Made by a program: the position numbers and the translations under genes. This document shows, piece by piece, positions 17,851-25,777 of a stretch of DNA of 64,000 bases; within the stretch, counting starts at the first letter, position 1, and each line of letters opens with the position of its first letter. The DNA is from Robbsia sp. KACC 23696 (GTDB taxonomy: Bacteria; Pseudomonadota; Gammaproteobacteria; Burkholderiales; Burkholderiaceae): assembly GCF_039852015.1 (NCBI RefSeq), contig NZ_CP156628.1, forward strand, positions 744,001 to 808,000, given 5' to 3'. Below the pieces are notes generated by a model that did not search any database, was not told the DNA's origin, and saw only the letters and a program-made list of their open reading frames with translations.

Positions 17851-19100
17851 TGTCGCTTGCCACGCTGCACACGCTCGCCAACGCGGCATTGAAGTTGGTG
17901 CGGACCCATTGGCGCATGGTCTCGCGGCTGCTGATCGGCGCTTTCGGGGCCTATTCCTGCGCCGAGTTTTTCGGCTTCGCGCAGAGCTTCTGGTCCGTGG
18001 TCACGGCCTTGGTCGTCATCCAGGCCAATGTCGGCGGGACCGTCACGGCGGGGATCGATCGCCTGGTCGGCACCGTCGCCGGCGCTCTGGTCGGTGCCGT
18101 GGTGACGCCGATCCTCGCCCTCGACGCGCCCGTGTGGGTGGCGCTGTTGCTGGCCCTCGTGCCACTGGCTTTCATGGCCGCCACCCGCCCCGGTTATCGC
18201 ATCGCGCCCATCACCGGCGTCATCGTGATCCTGGCCGGCGCGGACTTCCATCCCTTCTGGCTCGGTGCCGCCTATCGGGTGCTGGAGATTTCCTTGGGAA
18301 CCGTGTTCGGGGTGCTGGTGTCCCTGCTGGTGTTCCCGTCGCACGCCCATCGCGGCATCCGGCGTCAATGCGCGCGGGCGATGGGCCCGCTCGCCGATCT
18401 GTTGGACCGATTTTTGACCGAACGCGGGAGGATCAGCGTCGATCGCATCAATCCGCTGCATGACAAAGTGCGCGCCGCCATCGCGGTAGCGGAGAAAAGC
18501 GTCCAGGACGCCCGACGCGAACCCGGCGCGCGCCATATGGACCTCGGCGTCGAGATTCGGGCCCTTCGGCGTATCCATAGCGATGTGATCTTTGTCGGCC
18601 GCGCGACCTACGACTGGCCGCCCGAAGCGCGCTGGCCGGCGCTGGATCATGCCATCGAGGAACTCAGCGATGTCTTCCATCGATCTTTTGACGCCTTGGG
18701 ACATGCACTGACCCACGGCGGCTCGACCGCCGCGGTGCGGAATCTCGACTTGGCGATCGGCAAGGTCATCGAGGCGCTCTCGGCGCCGCCCGAACAAGCG
18801 GCCGATCTACCCGTCGGAGCGCAACAAAAACTGGGGGTGCTGCCGTTCACGATTCAGACCTTGCGTCGGGACATCGTCGATTTCGCCGATCTGCTGGCCG
18901 GTCCCAGCGCGACGGACGACGACAACGAGGGCGGAGACGCCGATAAACGAAACGAAAAGGCAACGGAAACGCAGACCGCCACCCCCGTGGAAAGCGGAAA
19001 AACCGACGCCAGCCCCGATGAAAATCACACGGCGTCAATCACGCCGCGTAACAAGGTCAACCGGGATTCGACTGGCGGCACGGGCGACGCGGCGCTATGA
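17847..19100 (+). CDS. FUSC family inner-membrane protein (aromatic acid exporter-like)
   Basis: A 417-residue protein whose first about 170 residues form roughly six hydrophobic helices, followed by a long cytosolic helical part and a charged tail, the layout of half-length FUSC/AaeB/YccS-like exporters for aromatic acids or fusaric acid. VVTALVVIQANVGGTV (about 52-67) is a typical segment. It follows cobC by 63 bp but is functionally unrelated. Two tandem ATGs (17847, 17850) are possible starts. The substrate cannot be predicted. Confidence 0.8.
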   Translation: MMSLATLHTLANAALKLVRTHWRMVSRLLIGAFGAYSCAEFFGFAQSFWSVVTALVVIQANVGGTVTAGIDRLVGTVAGALVGAVVTPILALDAPVWVALLLALVPLAFMAATRPGYRIAPITGVIVILAGADFHPFWLGAAYRVLEISLGTVFGVLVSLLVFPSHAHRGIRRQCARAMGPLADLLDRFLTERGRISVDRINPLHDKVRAAIAVAEKSVQDARREPGARHMDLGVEIRALRRIHSDVIFVGRATYDWPPEARWPALDHAIEELSDVFHRSFDALGHALTHGGSTAAVRNLDLAIGKVIEALSAPPEQAADLPVGAQQKLGVLPFTIQTLRRDIVDFADLLAGPSATDDDNEGGDADKRNEKATETQTATPVESGKTDASPDENHTASITPRNKVNRDSTGGTGDAAL

Positions 19101-19140
19101 TGTGCGGTTGCCTTCGTCATTGCTGTCGCCTCCAGCCGCC

Positions 19141-20130
19141 ATGCGCCACGCTTTTCCTTCCCTGATGTCCTTATTGTCCCGTCGCCCCCGCCTCGCTGCC
19201 GGCGCGACGCGTCCGTGTCCCAAGGCCGCCCGTCCGGCGGCGATGCTTGCCTTGTCGTCCGTGCTCGCTTTGGCGGCCTGTTCGACGGAGAAGCCGTTCC
19301 AGCCGGACCTGTTCTCGACCACGGTCAGCCCCTATGCCCATACCTTCGCCGCCACGAGCGCCCAGGCCTGCGAGGCGGCGCGGCGTGCGGTATTGAGCCA
19401 GGGCTATGCCACGACGACCTCGACGTCGGAGACGATCGACGCGTCCAAAGGTTTCCAGCCGACCCCGGAAAACCACGTGTCCGTGTCCTTCCATATCGTC
19501 TGTACGCCGGGCGAATCGTCGAGCGGTTCGAGCGTGATCTACGTCAACGCGGTGCAGGACAATTACGGCTTGAAGAAAAGCGACACGTCGGCCAGTGTCG
19601 GCCTCAGTATCTTGGGATCTGTTTCCTTGCCGATCCGTTCGAACAGTGATTCGATGGTGAAGATTTCGAGTCAGACGATCCCGCCCGGCCTGTTCTACGA
19701 ACGCTTCTTCGGTCTGGTGGATCAGTATTTGAAGACGGTGGTGCGGGCGATGCCCGTGTCCGATGCCGACGTGATCAGCAGTCGCCTGGCGCCGCTGGCA
19801 TCGCCGAAACTCGGCAATGCCGAACCGGTGCCGGTTATCGTCGATGCCACACCGTCTCAGACCGCCACCGTGAAGCCGCTGCCGGCCCCGGCACCGCCGC
19901 CGATCGCTGCTAGTGCAGCGCAGGCGGCTTCGGCGGTATCGACGGCTTCGGCGGCTTCGGCGCCGGTAGCAGCGTCGGCCAGCACGGCAGGCATGGCGCC
20001 CGCCGCAACCGGCGCGGCGGCGAGCGCATCTACAGCGGCCTCAGTGCCGGCAACGGCGCCCGCGCCCGCGAGCGCGGCCTCGGGCGCCACCGCTGCCACA
20101 CCGGTCGCTACGAGCGCCGCGGCGCATTAA
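19141..20130 (+). CDS. DUF2242 family lipoprotein
   Basis: A 329-residue exported protein with a lipobox ending LALAAC (Cys47), so it is likely lipidated and envelope-attached. Residues about 50-235 match the DUF2242 type known from Burkholderiales, of unknown function. From about 250 to the end the protein is low complexity, almost only Ala, Ser, Pro, Thr and Val, like a flexible linker. The true start is uncertain (19141 or 19165). Its stop TAA shares the TTAA palindrome with the stop of the convergent HAD gene. Confidence 0.75.
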   Translation: MRHAFPSLMSLLSRRPRLAAGATRPCPKAARPAAMLALSSVLALAACSTEKPFQPDLFSTTVSPYAHTFAATSAQACEAARRAVLSQGYATTTSTSETIDASKGFQPTPENHVSVSFHIVCTPGESSSGSSVIYVNAVQDNYGLKKSDTSASVGLSILGSVSLPIRSNSDSMVKISSQTIPPGLFYERFFGLVDQYLKTVVRAMPVSDADVISSRLAPLASPKLGNAEPVPVIVDATPSQTATVKPLPAPAPPPIAASAAQAASAVSTASAASAPVAASASTAGMAPAATGAAASASTAASVPATAPAPASAASGATAATPVATSAAAH

Positions 20131-20903
20131 CGCGGGGATGGCGCAGCGTTTTGCGCGTCGGGTGCCAGCCATTCCAGCACTTCCAGCATGTCCTGGATCA
20201 CCGGCACTGGCCGGCTAAGACCCGCCTTGACGTCGTCTTCCAACCGATAGCCGACGACATGCACGCCGGCGGCAAGCCCGGCTTCGATCCCCGCCACGCT
20301 GTCCTCCACCAAAAGACACTGCGACGGCGCAACGCCCATCGCATTCGCGGCATGCAGGACCAAGGCCGGATCCGGTTTCCACGCACCCACTTCGTAGGCA
20401 CTGAAAATCCGGTCTCTCGGGAAATAATCGATCAAGCCCGCGGCGCGCAGGCAAACGTCAAGCTTGTCGCGCGGACCGTTCGAGGCAACCGACTTCGGCA
20501 CCTGTAACTGACGTACCAATGACACCGCATTCGGCATCGCCTGCAGTTCGACCGCATAGCGCGCCTTGCTGCGCTCCCGAAACGCCTGCGTAAACGCATC
20601 GAGTTCGGTCAAGCCAGTGTCCTGTGCCAGCTTCGCCAGGAATTTCGCAAATTCGCAGCCGCGGAATCGGTGCAAGGCCTCTTCGGCGTCCATCGTGATG
20701 CCTTGCTCGGCGACCATTTCGACGACCACCAATGCCGACAGGATTTCACTGTCGACCAAGGTTCCGTCGCTATCGAAGATGACCGCCCGAATCTGGCCCT
20801 TGCCGGAAAAATCGGCGTGCAACACGGCGCCCTGTGCGTCTGGCGCATCGGTAACCGTCTCCGATGGCGTTGCGTCGATTTCAGCGCGTCCAGCTGCCGT
20901 CAT
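20127..20903 (-). CDS. HAD superfamily phosphatase (beta-phosphoglucomutase-like)
   Basis: A 258-residue HAD hydrolase with motif I FDSDGTLVDSE (nucleophile Asp44, acid/base Asp46), motif II region VASNGPRDKL, and motif III/IV VEDSVAGIEAGLAAG. The helical cap type suggests a phosphosugar phosphatase or phosphoglucomutase of the YniC/YfbT/phosphoglycolate group. About 30 N-terminal residues precede the domain. A GGGGAAG SD supports the start. It is convergent with and overlaps the DUF2242 gene by 4 bp. Confidence 0.86.
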   Translation of the reverse strand: MTAAGRAEIDATPSETVTDAPDAQGAVLHADFSGKGQIRAVIFDSDGTLVDSEILSALVVVEMVAEQGITMDAEEALHRFRGCEFAKFLAKLAQDTGLTELDAFTQAFRERSKARYAVELQAMPNAVSLVRQLQVPKSVASNGPRDKLDVCLRAAGLIDYFPRDRIFSAYEVGAWKPDPALVLHAANAMGVAPSQCLLVEDSVAGIEAGLAAGVHVVGYRLEDDVKAGLSRPVPVIQDMLEVLEWLAPDAQNAAPSPR

Positions 20904-21042
20904 GCTTTCTTCCCCAGGGTAGGTAAACGTTGGTGTGATTCACTGCCGCCGACACTCTACACGAGCGCACGCGCGCTGTGCCGGCAGTGCCTCGATTGCG
21001 CAACGTTCGCGTAGGGCGTCGGGGAGAGGATCAGGCCAGGAA

Positions 21043-21597
21043 TCAGGCAGAGGGGCCGGCCTGCAGCAGCGCCAACACGTCGGTGGCGCCCATGGTGCGG
21101 GCGGCGGCCTGGGCATCGTTGCCCTGCGCATCGCGCGCGGCGGGATTGGCCCCGCGTGCGATCAACTGACGCACGATGTCGATGCGATTGAACATCGCCG
21201 CGATCATCAGCGCGGTACGCCCATCGGGCGAAGCGCCCTCGACGTCCGCACCATGGTCCAGCAGCGTATCGATGATCGCCTGATAGCCCTTGAAGGCGGC
21301 GCCGGCGATCGGGGTCTGCCCTTTGTCGTTGCGCAGGTTCGCATCGGCACCGCCGTTCAACAACGCTTTCACCGCGTCGACATGGCCGTGATAACTGGCC
21401 AGCATCAGCATCGTGTCGCCGTTTTCGTTACGCAGATTCGGCGGCAGGCCTTTTTCGAGCAGCTTGGCGAGCATCGGCGCATCGCCGCGCCGCGCACAAT
21501 CGAAGACCTCGCGCGCGAACGCCATCGCGTCTTCATCGGGGCCACTGGCGCCCTGGCCGGTTGCGGCAATCGGATCGGAGGAAGGAGTAGCGGTCAT
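21043..21597 (-). CDS. ankyrin repeat protein
   Basis: A 184-residue cytoplasmic protein made mostly of about four ankyrin repeats (for example LRNENGDTMLMLASYHGH, LRNDKGQTPIAGAAFKG, SPDGRTALMIAAMFN). Ankyrin repeats bind proteins; no catalytic motif is present. Proteins of this size are common as single genes in Burkholderiaceae. It lies 21 bp downstream of the alpha/beta hydrolase gene and is probably co-transcribed. Confidence 0.85.
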   Translation of the reverse strand: MTATPSSDPIAATGQGASGPDEDAMAFAREVFDCARRGDAPMLAKLLEKGLPPNLRNENGDTMLMLASYHGHVDAVKALLNGGADANLRNDKGQTPIAGAAFKGYQAIIDTLLDHGADVEGASPDGRTALMIAAMFNRIDIVRQLIARGANPAARDAQGNDAQAAARTMGATDVLALLQAGPSA

Positions 21598-21618
21598 CGT
21601 AGCGGTCTCGGTCAGCGA

Positions 21619-22758
21619 TTAATCGTCACGGCGGTCGCCCGCACGCAGCAGCGTGTTGACATCGCCACCGAAGGCGCCATAGGTACTGGACGGCTGACCC
21701 GAATGCTGCGCGACCGCGGCCGCGATCTTGCGCACCGCCGCGTAGTGGGCCATATGTCCAACGCGCGGCAGAATGCGCAAATCGCTATGCGGGATGTCGC
21801 GATGCAGGCGCAGCGACTGCGCGCCCGCATCGACGACGCCATCCGCGTCACCGACGAAAATCGTCGTCGGCTGCAGGATTTCCCAATAACGTTTGCGCAA
21901 CTTGAAAACGCCCGGCAGCATCAGCGCTTTTTCTCGCGCCGCCGCCGTCACTTGCGACGGACGGGCGCGCATGCCACGCGGCACCATCGATTCGAAACTT
22001 GGCGCGACCGAATGGGGCGCGAACATGCGCTTGGCAACGCGTCGCGACAAGGCACGCACGGCCAGCGGAGTCACCGACTGCGCGATCAATTTGCCGACAA
22101 CCGGGATCTGCTGCAGGCCCGCCAGCGCCTCCAGATGCATTCCCGGATAGAAATACCCGCCGACGAGAACGAGTCCCTTCACCGATTCCGGCGACGTCAA
22201 TGCCAGCGCGGCCGCAACGGTCGCACCAAAGGAATGGCCGACGACGACGGCTTCGTCGATCTCCATGAAGTCCAGGAAATTGCGGATCGTCGCCGCCTGC
22301 GCCATCGGCGATACGGGCATATCCGGGTGGTTCTGCTCGGCCGGCGTGTACGGATCGGCCAGCAAGCCGGCCTCGCCGTATTCGTCGTCGAATGCCCGCA
22401 AACCATGCAGTACGGGACCGCCGTCGGGCGACACGCCGCTATAACCGAAACCGGGACGGTCGATCGCAATCACGCGATGGCGGCGTGCCAGCAGATCGAA
22501 GAGCCCGCTGGCCACGAAATCGGTGGCCTGGAGCCCCGTGCCATGCAACAACAGCACGACGGGACCCTGGCCTTTCTCGAGGTAGTGCAGGCGGACGCCC
22601 GCGATATCGACGAAACGACCCAGTGCCGGCGCTCGCCGCTCCGAACGCTTGGCCTGCCGCTTGTTCCACACGGTACTCGCCGCGAGCGCCGCCGCAGTCA
22701 ACGCGACGCCCCCGAGGATCCAAGGCAGGCTTCCGCCGCGTTCCGTACGCTCCGTCAT
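21619..22758 (-). CDS. membrane-anchored alpha/beta hydrolase
   Basis: A 379-residue hydrolase with an N-terminal anchor helix (about residues 12-30) followed by a basic stretch, then an alpha/beta hydrolase domain: oxyanion segment LLLHGTG (69-75), nucleophile Ser176 in GHSFG, and a late His in RVGHMAHY. It should cleave an ester or similar bond on the periplasmic or cytoplasmic face; the basic residues after the helix favour the cytoplasmic side. A good AAGGAGAC precedes the start. The substrate is unknown. Confidence 0.85.
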   Translation of the reverse strand: MTERTERGGSLPWILGGVALTAAALAASTVWNKRQAKRSERRAPALGRFVDIAGVRLHYLEKGQGPVVLLLHGTGLQATDFVASGLFDLLARRHRVIAIDRPGFGYSGVSPDGGPVLHGLRAFDDEYGEAGLLADPYTPAEQNHPDMPVSPMAQAATIRNFLDFMEIDEAVVVGHSFGATVAAALALTSPESVKGLVLVGGYFYPGMHLEALAGLQQIPVVGKLIAQSVTPLAVRALSRRVAKRMFAPHSVAPSFESMVPRGMRARPSQVTAAAREKALMLPGVFKLRKRYWEILQPTTIFVGDADGVVDAGAQSLRLHRDIPHSDLRILPRVGHMAHYAAVRKIAAAVAQHSGQPSSTYGAFGGDVNTLLRAGDRRDD

Positions 22759-22968
22759 TCGTCCGTCTCCTTGTTTTGGCTGGCATCAAGGGCCGGAGCG
22801 ATAGGCCGCCGGCCGACTCATGCACTAATTTACCGGGTGGACGAACTGTGTGGCGCAGAATTTACACTTTGAAGCGAAATGTGAGACACAGCAGCGCGCC
22901 GGTTCCCGGCAACGATACCTTATGCTATCCGGAAACGGCCATTGTTGCGCGCAACGCGCCGCACTGCC

Positions 22969-24171
22969 TCAGTCGCAGATGACGCGGGTGCGGATAAAGC
23001 CCGGCTCGCCGCGCAGCGCGTCGATCGCGTGCGCCGAGGGCGTGCGATCGAGGTCGGTCACGACATACCCCAATTCTCCGCGCGTCTGCAGATGCTGCGA
23101 CACGATATTCGCTTCGTTACTTGCAAATGCGGTATTGAGGCGTGCCAGCGCACCGGGGACGTTCGCGTGCAGGTTCAACACGCGGCAACGTCCTTCCAGC
23201 GGTCCCGGCGTGATCTCCGGCACGTTGACGGCACCGGTGGTAGCGCCCGTGCGCAGAAAACCCACCAACTTCGCGGCCACTTCGACGCCGATATTTTCCT
23301 GCGCCTCCTGCGTACTGCCGCCGATATGCGGCGTCAGGATCGTATTCACCGCACCGCGCAGCGGGCTGTCAAACGGGTCCTGGTTGCTTGCCGGCTCCGT
23401 GGGATACACGTCGATGGCGGCACCGCTGATATGGCCATCATCGAGGGCAGCGCGCAAGGCGACGATATCGACGACCTTGCCCCGTGACGCGTTGATCAGA
23501 ATCGCGCCGCGCTTGAATTGCCGCAAGACGTCTGCGTTCACCAGATTGGTCGTCGCCGCGGTCGCCGGAACGTGCAGCGTGACGATGTCGGCCTGGGACA
23601 CGGCATCGGCCAGCGTGGGCGCGGCGCGCGCGGTGCCCAGCCCCAGCTTCGCCTGCAGGTCGTAGTAGACGACGCGCATGCCGAACGCCTCCGCCAGCAC
23701 GCCGACCTGCGAGCCGATATTGCCGTAGCCGACGACGGCAATCGTCTTGCCACGCGCCTCGAAGGCGCCGGCCGCCCCCTTGGCCCAGACGCCCGCGTGC
23801 GTCAGCGTGGTTTTTTCAGGGACACGACGCAGCAGCAGCACCGCTTCGGCAATCACCAGTTCGGCGACCGAACGCGTATTGGAAAACGGCGCATTGAAAA
23901 CGGGGACGCCGGCACGCGCGGCCGCGTCCAGCGCGACCTGCGACGTGCCGATACAGAAGCATCCCAGCGCTTGCAACGTGGGCAGCGCGGCGAAGTCCTC
24001 GGCACCGAGGTGACTGGCCGAGCGAATGCCCAGCAACGCACTGTCGGCGACCGCATCGTGCAAGGCCTTGCCGGTCAGTGCCGACGCATGCCGGCGCACG
24101 TCCAGGCCGGCGTCGACGAGCAAGTCCGACGCGGTTTTATGAATACCTTCCAAAAGCAGAATCGACGTCAT
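22969..24171 (-). CDS. serA: D-3-phosphoglycerate dehydrogenase
   Basis: A 400-residue SerA that oxidises 3-phosphoglycerate to phosphohydroxypyruvate, the first step of serine synthesis. The NAD motif GYGNIGSQVG is near residue 147; the catalytic Arg (NASRGKVVD), Glu (YPTEPAS) and His (LTPHIGGSTQEA) are present; a C-terminal ACT domain (from about 330) should give serine feedback control. It is divergent from the recombinase-like gene. Confidence 0.9.
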   Translation of the reverse strand: MTSILLLEGIHKTASDLLVDAGLDVRRHASALTGKALHDAVADSALLGIRSASHLGAEDFAALPTLQALGCFCIGTSQVALDAAARAGVPVFNAPFSNTRSVAELVIAEAVLLLRRVPEKTTLTHAGVWAKGAAGAFEARGKTIAVVGYGNIGSQVGVLAEAFGMRVVYYDLQAKLGLGTARAAPTLADAVSQADIVTLHVPATAATTNLVNADVLRQFKRGAILINASRGKVVDIVALRAALDDGHISGAAIDVYPTEPASNQDPFDSPLRGAVNTILTPHIGGSTQEAQENIGVEVAAKLVGFLRTGATTGAVNVPEITPGPLEGRCRVLNLHANVPGALARLNTAFASNEANIVSQHLQTRGELGYVVTDLDRTPSAHAIDALRGEPGFIRTRVICD

Positions 24172-24352
24172 TGATGCACTCGATGGTAAGACGGGTGAGC
24201 GTAAGCAGAGTTCCGAGCCATCAGGCCCTTATAATCGGAGCATATCGGCAAACGCGGTACGCCGTACGTCACCCGCGCAAAGACCCTTCGGCGCCTAATG
24301 GCGCTGTCGACCCGTCTGCTCGCGTTTTCGATATTTCACCCTCCTTTTGCCG

Positions 24353-25693
24353 ATGCCCGACACGCCGCCGCCCGCTTCTCCTCCCCCTTCGCCTGCGCCG
24401 CGCGCGCGCGCCAAGCCCGCGCCGGGTACGCCGCCGAGCGCGGCCCTCGTGGCGCCGACCCCCGAGGCGTGGTACGCCGATCCCCGCGCCGCGTTCGACG
24501 CATGGATGTCCCTGCAACGCTTCCGGTCCTCGTCGATCCTGGTGTATCGCGCGCAGTGGCATCATTTCCTCGATTGGCTCGCCGCGCGCGGACGCACGTT
24601 GCGCGGCGCGGAACCGGCGTTGATCGACGAATTTGCCGCGACAATCGATGTCAAACGTCAGCAGAGGGCGCGCTATCTGCGCATCATGGAGCGGGTCTTC
24701 GACGATATGAGCGGGCAATCGCAGGCGCTAGGCAATCCCGCCCGAGCGGTGACGCGCAGCATAGATGCACCGTGGACCGACACCGCCTCGAATGCACCTA
24801 CCGGCTTTCTCGATCGCAGCGAACGCACCTGCTTGTGGGAGGAACTGGCCCGCGCCGATGCACCCGATGGGCAACCGCTGCCGTGGCGTGATCTGCGTGA
24901 CCGCGCAATGGCCGCGATGCTGCTCGGCGCGGGATTGAAGCTGAACGAATTGGAATCGATGCGGCTCGATCAGGTGCGGCTCGGCGTTATTCCGTCGACA
25001 CGCCATTCGGACACGAGCACCGAGCCGCCGGCCACACCGCGTTGGTCGATTCAGCAGGAAACCGATCGCCGTGGCGGCGCGCTATGGATCGCTCGCGCCG
25101 AGGGCGGCAATCGGCCGCCCGCGCCGTATGACGTCGATGCCCTGGATCGTGCGGAAGCGGCAAACACGACTGAGACAGCCGATCGGGCCAGTGCATCGGT
25201 GCAGGCCGACTGGGGCGGCGGGGACGAGACCGTCCCAACAGCCGAACGCGCCGCGCCGGCACTAGACGAGCGGGACGGGTATCGAACGGTGCCGATCCCC
25301 CTTCACGCTGCCGTCATTCTGCAGCGTTGGCTGCAGGCGCGCGCGGAAAACGCCGTCGAGGCGGATCTGGTGTTTCCGGCGGGCCGCAACGGCCTGAAAA
25401 TGCACAAGGCCACCGCGCTACGCGCCATCGATGTGCTCGTCGAGCGTAGCGGCTTGCGGGCATTGCATCACGGTAGAGTCAGTCCGCAGACGCTGCGAAA
25501 TGCCTACGCTGCGGCTTTGTTCAGCGCAGGGCTCCCGGACGAGCAAGTGGCCGAGCGGCTCGGCATGATCAAGGTATTGTCGGCGCGTCGGCTGCGCGCC
25601 GCCTGGGATGTGGCACGCGCCGCGCCCAACACCAACGGCGCGGGCGACGGCAGCATGACGGCACGGCCGTCACGGCGGCGCGATCGTACGTGA
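24353..25693 (+). CDS. degenerate tyrosine recombinase-like protein
   Basis: A 446-residue protein with the fold order of XerC/XerD: a Pro/Ala-rich N-terminus, an SAM-like core-binding region (about 38-125) and a C-terminal catalytic-type domain. The catalytic residues are changed: the first Arg is Lys (AGLKLNELE for TGLRxSEL), the HxxR box reads SPQTLRNAYA (His lost, Arg kept), the LGH His is Met (LGMIK), and no Tyr follows. An insertion of about 90 residues splits the domain. It probably binds DNA without cutting. No att sites or phage genes are nearby, so it is a resident gene rather than an element integrase. SD is weak. Confidence 0.75.
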   Translation: MPDTPPPASPPPSPAPRARAKPAPGTPPSAALVAPTPEAWYADPRAAFDAWMSLQRFRSSSILVYRAQWHHFLDWLAARGRTLRGAEPALIDEFAATIDVKRQQRARYLRIMERVFDDMSGQSQALGNPARAVTRSIDAPWTDTASNAPTGFLDRSERTCLWEELARADAPDGQPLPWRDLRDRAMAAMLLGAGLKLNELESMRLDQVRLGVIPSTRHSDTSTEPPATPRWSIQQETDRRGGALWIARAEGGNRPPAPYDVDALDRAEAANTTETADRASASVQADWGGGDETVPTAERAAPALDERDGYRTVPIPLHAAVILQRWLQARAENAVEADLVFPAGRNGLKMHKATALRAIDVLVERSGLRALHHGRVSPQTLRNAYAAALFSAGLPDEQVAERLGMIKVLSARRLRAAWDVARAAPNTNGAGDGSMTARPSRRRDRT

Positions 25694-25777
25694 TCGGGAT
25701 CGCACGGCCCATCGCCGCGCACATCGGTGCCGGACGCCCGACCCGTTCGGCACCGATGTGACCGGCACCCTTGACGA

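Noticed and set aside
20935-22872. 645-codon plus-strand frame opposite the ankyrin and hydrolase genes
   Set aside because: Antisense to two well-supported genes; composition is Arg/His/Gln-rich and no domain is seen.
24172-25777. Integrated mobile element around the recombinase-like gene
   Set aside because: No tRNA target, flanking repeats or phage/transposon genes are present, and the recombinase lacks its catalytic Tyr.
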